Source: an uncultured Oscillospiraceae bacterium (GTDB lineage: Bacteria > Bacillota > Clostridia > Oscillospirales > Acutalibacteraceae). From it: a stretch of 5,855 bases of DNA. The translations under genes and the position numbers were made by a program. How positions within the stretch are numbered: the first letter of the stretch is position 1; every line of letters begins with the position of its first letter. The notes below the pieces were generated by a model. The model did not search any database and had not been told where the DNA came from. It worked only from the letters and a program-made list of their open reading frames with translations. Location of the stretch: contig USAR01000099.1 in the NCBI GenBank assembly GCA_900552605.1, forward strand, positions 1 through 5,855. The letters run 5' to 3'. Below, piece by piece: positions 1 to 5,855 of the stretch.

Positions 1-3000
1 GGCTGCCGTTTCCGTTTGTGTCGGGGGTATAAACAGCATCTTTATCAGGATGATATTGGTCGCCTACAAGCGCATAATCGTCAACCGCATTTGAAACAAA
101 TGTAATATAATCACCGTTTCTTGTGTAGTCAACTTCTCTTGCCGTGCCGTTATCATCAATCGCCATAAGCTTGTAGTTAGAGAAGTACCCCTTTATAACC
201 TCGGGAATCTGTAACTGAGTTTTAACCTGCCCGTCGAAAGCATAGTCCATATCAGACTGTGTAAGCGACATATGGTAGGTTACGGCGATGTTGTTGGCAT
301 TTTCTGTCTCCGCAACCGCATTGTAAATAGTCGCGTCAATAGTGCCTGTTGCAACATCAACGGAAAGAACGGAATCAATAGGCAAACGCAGAGCGCCGCG
401 AGGTTTGATCGAGAAGTTCTTATCCTCTGTTACAATTGCCGCCGAGCTGTAGTTTTTATCAAGCTCTGTTGTAGGCGGATACTGAGGCTCTTCATCTCCG
501 TAATCCTCAAGCTTGCCTATATTCGACCAATAAGGATCTGTGCTGCTTGTCATACAAAGCATTGAGTAACAAAATGTTCTGTCAGCATCAACAACATCAG
601 TCATAATTGAATATCCGTCAAGGTTGTCTGTCTCATTAGGCTGTATATACCACTTATTTCCGGCATAGCCTATCATCGCAGTACCGTCTGCCATTCCGTC
701 ACGATGCTTAAACATAATTTGGATATCTCTACCCTCAAACTGGCGAACTTCCTTGCCTGTCATATCGTAGAACTTGAAGGTGTATTTCTTATCGCCTACA
801 ACTTTGAGGTAAGGTGTTTTATTAAGCGAATTCTTCTGCCAGTTCGTAACCTTTGAAACGGTCACAGAGGAAGAAACAACATTTGTGTAAATATCATTAT
901 CACCGTTACGAACTATTCCCCATTTAATACCAAGTTTAGCATCTTCAAAGTCAACCACATTCGGCTGATTAGCGTTCATACCATGTACTGCTGTTCCGTT
1001 CACGGTAACTTCACCAACAGCATATACAGGTCTGGAGAACACACCGTTTGAATCGCCGCCGGAAACAAAGCTTATGCGAACATATCTTCCAAGACGCGGA
1101 AGAAATGATTTTCTGATTTCAGAATTTGTGGGAAGTCCGTTAAATGTGTATGTCGGCTTTGTGTTAACATCTTCGACAATATCCAAATTATCGCCTATAT
1201 AAACGTTTGTTTTGGTAGGCATATACGGCCAGCCTCTCTTTGCAAATGAAACGGAGAAGCCGTTGATTGTCTTAAGGTCGGTCAAATCAACTAATATGTT
1301 AACAGTGCTGTTGCCATTCTTGTCGCCTGCCTCAATACCTATAGGATTGCCCGTAACACCGTCGTGTATTTTCATAACATTTCTTTTTTCAATGTTAAGA
1401 TAATCGATTTTTCCGGTTTTAAGATTCTGCTCGTAAAATACATAGTTGCTGTCAGCAATATTCTTTGAAAGATTCTTGTTGCGAAGAGCGTTTCTGCGGA
1501 AACCGGTAATATCTATCTCACTGAGTGTTATCTCGCTTCCGCTGCCGATTATTTCAAAACGAACGTAACGCATATTCTTGTTAGGCGTAAACGTTCTGCC
1601 GGTTTTTGCAGCCGAACCGCCGCCCTTGTAAGTATATACAAGCGATTTAGACTGCCAAACATCGGCAAGTGATGATGCAGCATAAACCTTGTAGCTCTTA
1701 ATGGTGGAAAGAGCTGCGCCGTTTGTTAAATATATAGCCGAGATATCGGTATCCTGGCAAAGGTTATACAGCATATGAAGTGTTTTCTTGCCGGTATTTA
1801 CGGTTACCTTTGTTGATGTATTGCCGTCTGTAAGATTGCTTATCTCCTTTGCTGTGAGATTGCTTTCGTCAACATCTTTAAGCGAGCCGTCACTCTGCTC
1901 TAAATATGCATTTACGGGCATACTCGAAGCGAGGTTTGCCGGCGAATTATCCAAAGGTGCTTCCGTGCCGTATATAGCAAATTCGCGAATACGAGCATAA
2001 TTTGATGATACTTCCGAATAGTTTGCACAGAGATATCTGAGGCCGACATAGCAGCCGATTACCGGCTTTGGAAACTTAACCGAAGCACCGCAGCAAAGCT
2101 CATCCGGATTTTCCTCATCAATTGCATTATATTCAAATGCAATGCTCTCATCGTCAAACAGCAGGTCATAGTCATCGCTGATGTATATACGGTACCAACC
2201 CGTATAGAAAGTCTGCAAGCCGTTTTTTAACCCCATAAATATTGCCTGTGTGAAATTGTAGTTATGACCTGCTCCGCTCAAATCCCAAATAAGATCGAGA
2301 TTCTGAGAACCGTCGCGTGCGGTCAGCGTCTCCGTACGGAAGTCATAGCTTGTTTCCGGGTCGCCGTCTGTTCCGAGTCCTGCCTTATCGGCTGTGCACA
2401 CACTTTGGCTAAGCTTTATTCCGTTGCTGTAAATCTCTGAAGGAGCTTTGTTAAGAATTAAACTCTTACCGGGTTTTGTGAAGAAAGACTTGTCGACACT
2501 GGTTTTGATAGGTTCAAATTTTTGAGCATAAACATAATTCGGATCTGTGTATGAGCCATAAACTGCAAACTCACGCAAACGCATATAAATATAGTTCGTT
2601 TTTGCGTTAGTTGCATCAACCTTTGTTGTGGGGTCAATGTTAATACCTGCTACCGGGTTAAGAATTCTGATGCCTACAAATCTTCCCTTATACTCTTTGC
2701 CGAGTTTTGCAAAGTTTTCCGCAGTTCTTGTGCTGGAAGCGGTGTTTTTCACTTCACTCACAATGTTATCCTCGTCAAACAGTTTCGATTTGGTATTGCT
2801 GATATAAAGCTTGTAATGACCCGTTCTCAGACTTTGTTTTTTTGCGTGAATCAGCGTATATGCATCCATCTTTATCTCGCTGCCGAGATCAAAGACAATA
2901 TCCTCATAGCGCGTACCCAAGCCGTTACTCGTGTAATCCAAAACTTCGTTTCGGTATGCGTCGTAATCAGCAAAGCGGCAACCTGAAGAACGGGTTTCGC

Positions 3001-5752
3001 TGCTTGTATCGCCGTCTGTAAGACACTCCGAAGTACCAAAGGCAACAACCTTGCTTTCAGTTCCGTCGAACCAAGAGGTCGTATAGCTCTTGTTGAGTAT
3101 CATATTGTTGCCCCAATTTGACGGAAGTTTTTCAATGTCGTCGAACAGTACAGCAGAATCTTCAACATTGCCCTGTTTGCCGTAAATTGCAATTTCACGC
3201 AAGCGAACGTAGATGTTGTTAGTTTCTTCCGTAACTATACTTGCTGCGTCAACGCCCTTTTCGAATGTCGGGTCATAAATTCTTATGCCGACATAGCGCG
3301 CTTTTACAGCGTTACCGCCGTTAATCATATTGAGATTGAAAATCTGGCGCTGATAGCTATCTTTATTTACGTAATCTTTGAACGGTGTTCCGCTAAACAT
3401 TTGCGCTTTGTCATCACCTATAAAAAGAGCATAGTGATACGTATTTGACCAGCGGGAACCGGAGTTTATTACAGCAATATCCGTTATGTCAGACTTAGCA
3501 CCGAAATCAAACAGAATATCGGCATAAATTGAGCCGTCATCGATTCCTTTACCAATGTAGAGCGGATTGCCGTTGTTGTAATAAGCCATCTTGTTGCCGG
3601 AAAAACGCACCTCATTACCGGTTGTTGCAATACCGTCAGTAAGGTTAGAGGATCCGACGACTATTGCCGAGCTATAGGTCGTGCCATCATAAAAATCAGC
3701 AGCATATCCCATATTCAAGGCAATATTATCACCTAGGTTATCCGGCAATGCGCCGACGTTATCCTCTGTAACAGCCTCAACCAAGCCATCGCCGTATACC
3801 GTAATCTCGTTGATTCTCGGATACACGTAATTCTGGCCGTCGCCTTCGCTGTAAGCAACTGCATTTCCAATTCCTTTTCCGTGTGTCGGATCAAGAATTC
3901 TTATACCAAAGTATTGGCCCTCCGGCGCAGTTTCGCCGTCAAGCAGCTTGAATGTGTTGCGTCGGTTGCCGTCTGTATTTGTATAGTCTATAACACGACT
4001 TGCCGACTTAAAAAGGTCTTCTTCCTTTTGTGAAATGTATACACTGTAGTGCTGTGTTGCAAGTTCAGCTCTTGAATGGAAAAGCTCAAAGCCTGTTATG
4101 GTTTTCTTACCGCCGAGTGACATTGTAATGTCGAGGTAATACTTGCCCTCTGTAATATCTTTTCCTATGTATTTTGATGTTTTTGCGGCGGCATCATACT
4201 CTGCAAAAACAGCTGAAGGAACTCGCCAATCAGCTTTGTAATCGCCGTCTGTAAGCCTATCAGGACCACTGACAGGCGGATTGTTTGTTACAGAGTTTCC
4301 ATAATCGGAATAGTAAGTAATTTTTGCGGGCTTTGAATTTTTTACAAGATTTGAAACGCCCAGCGTTGTATCGGTTTCGAGTGTATCATCGGCTGTTGCA
4401 CTGAAGATGGAACCTCTTTCAGAACCGAAAACAGCTATTTCGTCAACTCTAACGTACGACTGCTCTAACTTTCCGTCGGGGAAATAATTCACATTATTAT
4501 AATCACTTGTCGGATCATAAAAACGTACACCGACGTAACGCGCCGAAACCGAATTAAAGCTTAAAACCTGTCGGCGGGTCTTTTGCTTGTTGAAATACTC
4601 CGCTACATAACTTGTGTCACTCCAAAGAGTATCCTTTGAGTCGGAAGCATAAACAATGTAGTGATAGTTTCTTAAAGCATCTATATTATGGTTGACTATT
4701 GCAAACGCATTCACATCACAGACTTCACCAAGGTCAAATGAAAGAGCTGCCGAATATATCTCCTTCATAGATGTGTAATTATTACCGCTCTTTGTGAAAA
4801 AGCGCAGGCTTTTTAACATTGCTCCGTCACTATTGCTTACTACACCGTTGGTGATATTATCGAAACTCTCATCAGAAGAAGGTGTTGTCAAAATATCGTC
4901 CGAGCCTCTGTTAATATAATATTCGGGAGTTGTGCCCTCGGTTAAGTTTTCAATACCCGAATCGGCATCAAAAGTGGGTAGGGCTGCCTCGTTATCATCA
5001 GCAAATGTACCGCGCACAACATAGTCGTCGGCAGTCTTTTTTGCAATTACCGCAATGCCGCGCAGGCGCAGGTAGTTGTTGATCGTTGTGTTTTTAAGGA
5101 CATTGGTTACATCATTATCCTCGTGACAGCAAGTAACGTCAGTTACCTTAAAGCCAATGTACTGAGCCGTTAAGCTCTTGCCGTTGTTGACGCTGAAGGT
5201 TTGCTTTCTTGCCTTATCGGAGTTTTGAAAATCGCATAGCAGATTCTCGTTCTCAAAAAGGTTATCCTTTGAATCGGACGCATAAACCTTGTATTTATTT
5301 GTACGAAGACAGGCTTGCCCCGCGTTAAAAAACTGAATGTTTTTAATATCGGTTGCCTTGCCGAGGTCATATGCAAGCTCAACATAAGCCTTTGTGCCGT
5401 CGGTATAATACTCGCCGGTTGTGTCGTTGAGTTTCTTTGCAAATAGGTAATCTTCCCCTGACATACGGCACTCAGTTTCGTAAACCTCATCGGTTATATT
5501 ATCTAACCAATAGCTGCACGCCTTTGTTGCGTCCGGTGTAACGTAGTTAAAAAGATAAGGTTTTTTTTCTTTTAAAACATTCTTCTCGGTTGAATTATAG
5601 TCCACCGTTTGTGCGTCACTGTTAGAAACAGTTACAAGGTCGGTTTTATCACCGCTGCCGGCAAACGCCGGAACAGTGCACATAACCGTGGAAAAGACGA
5701 AGACTGCCGAAAAGATTGCGGTGAATATTCTGCGTAAAGATTTTTTTCTCAT
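1..5752 (-). CDS. Giant secreted protein with eight tandem discoidin-like (F5/8 type C) domains, C terminus cut by window edge
   Basis: A single minus-strand frame is open from the ATG at 5752-5750 to the window edge, giving 1917 full codons with no stop. The start is supported by AGGAGA 8 bases upstream and by an immediate signal peptide (MRKKSLRR, hydrophobic core, cleavage after AFA at residue 31). Eight galactose-binding-like domains follow: D1 58-237, D2 269-443, D3 468-654, D4 676-858, D5 883-1066, D6 1097-1262, D7 1275-1417, D8 1425-1586. An unassigned region (1587-1794) and a C-terminal beta-sandwich (about 1795-1897) come next. Domains of this family usually bind glycans or other cell-surface ligands. 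No glycosidase, protease or other catalytic module is visible. I infer an exported adhesin or glycan-binding scaffold. The anchoring mode is unknown because the C terminus is missing; sortase attachment, a dockerin or another module are all possible. The domain architecture is clear; the ligand and role are not. Confidence 0.96.
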   Translation of the reverse strand, partial: MRKKSLRRIFTAIFSAVFVFSTVMCTVPAFAGSGDKTDLVTVSNSDAQTVDYNSTEKNVLKEKKPYLFNYVTPDATKACSYWLDNITDEVYETECRMSGEDYLFAKKLNDTTGEYYTDGTKAYVELAYDLGKATDIKNIQFFNAGQACLRTNKYKVYASDSKDNLFENENLLCDFQNSDKARKQTFSVNNGKSLTAQYIGFKVTDVTCCHEDNDVTNVLKNTTINNYLRLRGIAVIAKKTADDYVVRGTFADDNEAALPTFDADSGIENLTEGTTPEYYINRGSDDILTTPSSDESFDNITNGVVSNSDGAMLKSLRFFTKSGNNYTSMKEIYSAALSFDLGEVCDVNAFAIVNHNIDALRNYHYIVYASDSKDTLWSDTSYVAEYFNKQKTRRQVLSFNSVSARYVGVRFYDPTSDYNNVNYFPDGKLEQSYVRVDEIAVFGSERGSIFSATADDTLETDTTLGVSNLVKNSKPAKITYYSDYGNSVTNNPPVSGPDRLTDGDYKADWRVPSAVFAEYDAAAKTSKYIGKDITEGKYYLDITMSLGGKKTITGFELFHSRAELATQHYSVYISQKEEDLFKSASRVIDYTNTDGNRRNTFKLLDGETAPEGQYFGIRILDPTHGKGIGNAVAYSEGDGQNYVYPRINEITVYGDGLVEAVTEDNVGALPDNLGDNIALNMGYAADFYDGTTYSSAIVVGSSNLTDGIATTGNEVRFSGNKMAYYNNGNPLYIGKGIDDGSIYADILFDFGAKSDITDIAVINSGSRWSNTYHYALFIGDDKAQMFSGTPFKDYVNKDSYQRQIFNLNMINGGNAVKARYVGIRIYDPTFEKGVDAASIVTEETNNIYVRLREIAIYGKQGNVEDSAVLFDDIEKLPSNWGNNMILNKSYTTSWFDGTESKVVAFGTSECLTDGDTSSETRSSGCRFADYDAYRNEVLDYTSNGLGTRYEDIVFDLGSEIKMDAYTLIHAKKQSLRTGHYKLYISNTKSKLFDEDNIVSEVKNTASSTRTAENFAKLGKEYKGRFVGIRILNPVAGINIDPTTKVDATNAKTNYIYMRLREFAVYGSYTDPNYVYAQKFEPIKTSVDKSFFTKPGKSLILNKAPSEIYSNGIKLSQSVCTADKAGLGTDGDPETSYDFRTETLTARDGSQNLDLIWDLSGAGHNYNFTQAIFMGLKNGLQTFYTGWYRIYISDDYDLLFDDESIAFEYNAIDEENPDELCCGASVKFPKPVIGCYVGLRYLCANYSEVSSNYARIREFAIYGTEAPLDNSPANLASSMPVNAYLEQSDGSLKDVDESNLTAKEISNLTDGNTSTKVTVNTGKKTLHMLYNLCQDTDISAIYLTNGAALSTIKSYKVYAASSLADVWQSKSLVYTYKGGGSAAKTGRTFTPNKNMRYVRFEIIGSGSEITLSEIDITGFRRNALRNKNLSKNIADSNYVFYEQNLKTGKIDYLNIEKRNVMKIHDGVTGNPIGIEAGDKNGNSTVNILVDLTDLKTINGFSVSFAKRGWPYMPTKTNVYIGDNLDIVEDVNTKPTYTFNGLPTNSEIRKSFLPRLGRYVRISFVSGGDSNGVFSRPVYAVGEVTVNGTAVHGMNANQPNVVDFEDAKLGIKWGIVRNGDNDIYTNVVSSSVTVSKVTNWQKNSLNKTPYLKVVGDKKYTFKFYDMTGKEVRQFEGRDIQIMFKHRDGMADGTAMIGYAGNKWYIQPNETDNLDGYSIMTDVVDADRTFCYSMLCMTSSTDPYWSNIGKLEDYGDEEPQYPPTTELDKNYSSAAIVTEDKNFSIKPRGALRLPIDSVLSVDVATGTIDATIYNAVAETENANNIAVTYHMSLTQSDMDYAFDGQVKTQLQIPEVIKGYFSNYKLMAIDDNGTAREVDYTRNGDYITFVSNAVDDYALVGDQYHPDKDAVYTPDTNGNGS
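62..370 (-). other. C-terminal beta-sandwich domain of the type found next to cell-surface anchors (residues about 1795-1897)
   Basis: The stretch reads VLSVDVATGTIDATIYNAV, then IAVTYHMSLTQSDMDYAFDG, VKTQLQIPE, YKLMAIDDNGTAREVDYT, DYITFVSNAVDDYALVGD. This matches, from memory of the family, the pattern common at the C-terminal end of clostridial surface proteins: a Y-D-I-S-L strand, a DGKV-x-V-x-IP strand, a K-V-Y-R-I-x-D-D-G-T strand and a final F-x-T-x-H-F-S-x-Y-x-LV strand. Here the usual His-Phe-Ser is replaced by Ala-Val-Asp. Such domains often stand just before an LPxTG-type signal or a dockerin, so the protein probably ends within a short distance. The last visible residues (DTNGNGS) look like a linker. 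Confidence 0.65.
371..994 (-). other. Unassigned extracellular region, residues 1587-1794
   Basis: I do not recognise this region. It begins with VVDFEDAKLGIKWGIVRNGD, continues through Ser/Val/Thr-rich strands, then YTFKFYDMTGKEVRQFEG, an HRDGMADGTAMIGYAGNKWY segment and TFCYSMLCM with two Cys. It ends in an acidic, Pro-containing linker (GDEEPQYPPTTELD) before the next domain. Alternating hydrophobic and polar residues suggest a mainly beta structure. It lacks the LTDG, DLG and RYVG motifs of the repeats, so it is not a ninth copy. It could be a binding or spacer domain; no catalytic motif is evident. Confidence 0.6.
995..1480 (-). other. Discoidin-like domain D8 (residues 1425-1586)
   Basis: The last unit shows an IHDG loop (Asp1464-Gly1465), VNILVDLTDLKTI, TNVYIGDNLDIVE, GRYVRISFVSGGDSNG and a closing VGEVTVNG with Glu1581. 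It follows D7 after only about seven residues, against 20-30 residues between the earlier units, so D7 and D8 may form a rigid pair. It is more distant from D1-D5 than they are from each other. No cysteine was seen. Confidence 0.84.
1502..1930 (-). other. Discoidin-like domain D7 (residues 1275-1417), compact form
   Basis: A shorter unit with the NLTDGNTST loop (LTDGN at 1307-1311), LHMLYNLCQDTDI, YKVYAASSLADVW, MRYVRFEIIGSGSEI and a closing LSEIDITG with Glu1412. The long loop that D1-D6 carry between the RYVG strand and the last strand is almost absent, which makes this unit about 40 residues shorter. The RYVRFEI form and short last loop are typical of compact F5/8 type C modules in bacterial glycan-binding proteins. 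Confidence 0.88.
1967..2464 (-). other. Discoidin-like domain D6 (residues 1097-1262), more divergent
   Basis: It opens with SLILNKAPSEIYSNG and has a TDGDPET loop (Asp1129-Gly1130-Asp1131), an LDLIWDLSG strand, WYRIYISDDYDLLF, GCYVGLRYLCANYSE and a closing ARIREFAIYG with Glu1257. Between the LDLIWDLSG strand and the YRIYIS strand there is a longer insert (HNYNFTQAIFMGLKNG region) than in D1-D5. It holds five Cys, including the vicinal pair Cys1220-Cys1221 and two more in the RYVG-equivalent strand. Confidence 0.85.
2555..3106 (-). other. Discoidin-like domain D5 (residues 883-1066)
   Basis: It opens with NMILNKSYTTSWFDG, then the LTDGD loop (911-915) followed by TSSET, the EDIVFDLGSEIKM strand, YKLYISNTKSKLF, GRFVGIRILNPVAG and a closing YMRLREFAVYG with Glu1061. 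The D-G-D-x-x-S/T loop and the Glu fit an intact metal site. D4 and D5 are the closest pair by strand and linker motifs. The linker to D6 is about 30 residues long and contains several Lys and Phe. Confidence 0.9.
3179..3727 (-). other. Discoidin-like domain D4 (residues 676-858)
   Basis: It opens with NIALNMGY, equivalent to the classical LALNKPATAS first strand of the family. The LTDG loop (704-707), ADILFDFGAKSDI, YALFIGDDKAQMF, ARYVGIRIYDPTFEKG and a closing YVRLREIAIYG with Glu853 follow. This is one of the best matches to the family pattern in the protein. The linker before it has the form LPDNLGDN, and a related LPSNWGNN precedes D5, so the duplicated unit includes the linker as well as the domain. 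Confidence 0.9.
3791..4351 (-). other. Discoidin-like domain D3 (residues 468-654)
   Basis: The unit carries the LTDGD loop (residues 500-504), a LDITMSLGGKKTI strand, YSVYISQKEEDLF, GQYFGIRILDPTHGKG and a closing RINEITVYG with Glu649. The Asp-Gly-Asp loop and the Glu are the positions that commonly form the structural calcium site in F5/8 type C and CBM32 modules. A 15-base stretch coding LTDGD (4241-4255) is identical in D5. No cysteine was seen in this unit. Confidence 0.88.
4424..4948 (-). other. Discoidin-like domain D2 (residues 269-443)
   Basis: Motifs appear in the usual order: ITNG loop (Asn302-Gly303), AALSFDLGEVCDV, YIVYASDSKDTLW, ARYVGVRFYDPTSDY and a closing VRVDEIAVFG with Glu438 in the conserved acidic position. 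The Y-x-VYASDSKD strand is nearly the same as in D1, at both protein and DNA level (27 of 31 bases, 4630-4660 against 5263-5293), so D1 and D2 probably arose by duplication. A Thr/Asp/Glu-rich linker of about 24 residues connects it to D3. Confidence 0.87.
5042..5581 (-). other. Discoidin-like domain D1 (residues 58-237), degenerate at the usual metal-site positions
   Basis: This is the first repeat unit. It shows the DLG strand (VELAYDLGKATDI), the YKVYASDSKDNLF strand, AQYIGFKV and the closing strand YLRLRGIAVIA. It differs from its sisters at two conserved points: Asp88-Glu89 stands where the others have Asp-Gly or Asn-Gly, and Gly232 replaces the Glu found in the final strand of D2-D8. 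It is also the most cysteine-rich unit, with six Cys including the vicinal pair Cys208-Cys209. The fold assignment rests on motif order shared with D2-D5. Loss of the calcium site is inferred from family knowledge. Confidence 0.8.
5660..5752 (-). other. Signal peptide, residues 1-31
   Basis: The N terminus has a basic n-region (MRKKSLRR), a hydrophobic core of about 19 residues rich in Phe, Val, Ile and Ala, and a c-region PAFA followed by Gly. This is a standard signal peptidase I site, with predicted cleavage between Ala31 and Gly32. Cys25 lies in the hydrophobic core, but the residues before it (STVM) do not form a lipobox, so a lipoprotein is unlikely. A polar linker of about 26 residues, rich in Asp, Ser, Thr and Lys, separates the cleavage site from D1. 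Confidence 0.93.
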
Positions 5753-5760
5753 TATTGTGC

Positions 5761-5766
5761 TCTCCT
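5761..5766 (-). promoter_or_regulatory. Ribosome binding site of the large gene
   Basis: On the minus strand AGGAGA lies 8 bases before the ATG at 5752, within the longer purine run AAGGAAAGGAAGGAGAG. The spacing is ideal and fixes the start, since the signal peptide begins directly at this ATG. Confidence 0.9.
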
Positions 5767-5779
5767 TCCTTTCCTTAAA

Positions 5780-5855
5780 TTACTGAATGTGGATTATAAC
5801 TGCGTCAAAAATCTTTTTAGGATTGGATTTAAGCGACGCACGAATTGCTATTTTA
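5780..5855 (-). CDS. Possible 3' end of an upstream gene, same strand (uncertain)
   Basis: One minus-strand frame is open from the right edge for 24 codons and stops at TAA (5782-5780), 27 bases before the ATG of the large gene. It reads KIAIRASLKSNPKKIFDAVI then IHIQ. The sequence looks protein-like and the short gap containing a ribosome site would fit an operon. A frame this short stays open by chance fairly often, and the same DNA holds a TATAAT. I cannot assign a family, and treat this as one of two competing readings. Confidence 0.3.
   Translation of the reverse strand, partial: KIAIRASLKSNPKKIFDAVIIHIQ
5793..5798 (-). promoter_or_regulatory. Possible -10 box (TATAAT)
   Basis: A perfect TATAAT on the minus strand lies about 40 bases before the start codon and would give a leader of roughly 30 bases. 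No good -35 box is present at 16-18 bases upstream; the TTGACG at 5803-5808 is only 4 bases away and cannot serve. There is no extended TG motif. The hexamer may be chance, especially if an upstream gene ends here. Confidence 0.35.

Noticed and set aside
272..565. Plus-strand frame of 97 codons
   Set aside because: It lies inside the long minus-strand gene, has no ribosome site and gives a Cys/Arg-rich, unlikely protein.
1212..1403. Plus-strand frame of 63 codons
   Set aside because: Antisense to domain D8 of the large gene, with no ribosome site or recognisable domain; its hydrophobic look comes from the opposite strand's codons.
1788..2000. Plus-strand frame of 70 codons
   Set aside because: Antisense to the D6/D7 border; the hydrophobic Ser/Leu/Val-rich content is expected from the complement of Lys/Asp/Asn/Glu codons.
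5170..5490. Minus-strand frame of 106 codons within D1
   Set aside because: Out of phase with the large frame, which is continuous here with clear D1 motifs; the alternative product has no recognisable family.
5807..5818. AAAAA-TC-TTTTT element as a terminator
   Set aside because: The stem has only A-T pairs and a two-base loop, with no GC-rich stem, so it cannot act as a normal intrinsic terminator.
5787..5855. Plus-strand ATG open to the right edge (MWIITASKIF...), a possible divergent gene
   Set aside because: No purine-rich ribosome site stands before it; the preceding plus-strand sequence is pyrimidine-rich because it is the complement of the large gene's own ribosome site.

Overview
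The window is almost entirely one very long, uninterrupted reading frame on the minus strand. It runs from an ATG at 5752 to the left edge (1917 complete codons, no stop seen) and encodes a secreted, multidomain surface protein. Anti-Gram-positive hallmarks are absent and the Gram-positive ones are present: a lysine/arginine-rich signal peptide ending in AFA, a strong AGGAGA ribosome site, moderate-to-low G+C, and a C-terminal beta-sandwich of the kind common in surface proteins of gut Clostridia. The best guess for the source is a Firmicute, probably of the Ruminococcus/Oscillospiraceae type. That placement is an inference from style, not from a marker gene.

Reading the protein from its N terminus (right to left in window coordinates): a signal peptide (residues 1-31) and a short linker; then eight tandem discoidin-like (F5/8 type C, galactose-binding-like) beta-sandwich domains, D1 to D8, at about residues 58-1586; then a region of about 200 residues that I cannot assign (1587-1794); then a beta-sandwich domain (about 1795-1897) ending in a short Asp/Pro/Gly-rich stretch at the window edge. 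The end of the protein, where an anchor or dockerin would be, lies outside the window. Each discoidin-like unit repeats the same order of motifs: a first strand like LNK, an LTDG-type loop, a DLG strand, a Y-x-V/I-Y-x-S strand, an RYVGIR-type strand and a closing R-x-x-E-h-x-h-Y-G strand. No catalytic domain is recognisable in the part that is visible, so the simplest reading is a carbohydrate- or surface-binding adhesin or scaffold, not an enzyme.

The last 103 bases at the right edge (5753-5855) hold the ribosome site and either a promoter with a TATAAT box or the last 24 codons of an upstream gene on the same strand. The two readings compete and neither is proved. No RNA gene, mobile element, CRISPR array or origin was found. 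The plus strand and the other minus-strand frames contain only chance reading frames inside the large gene.
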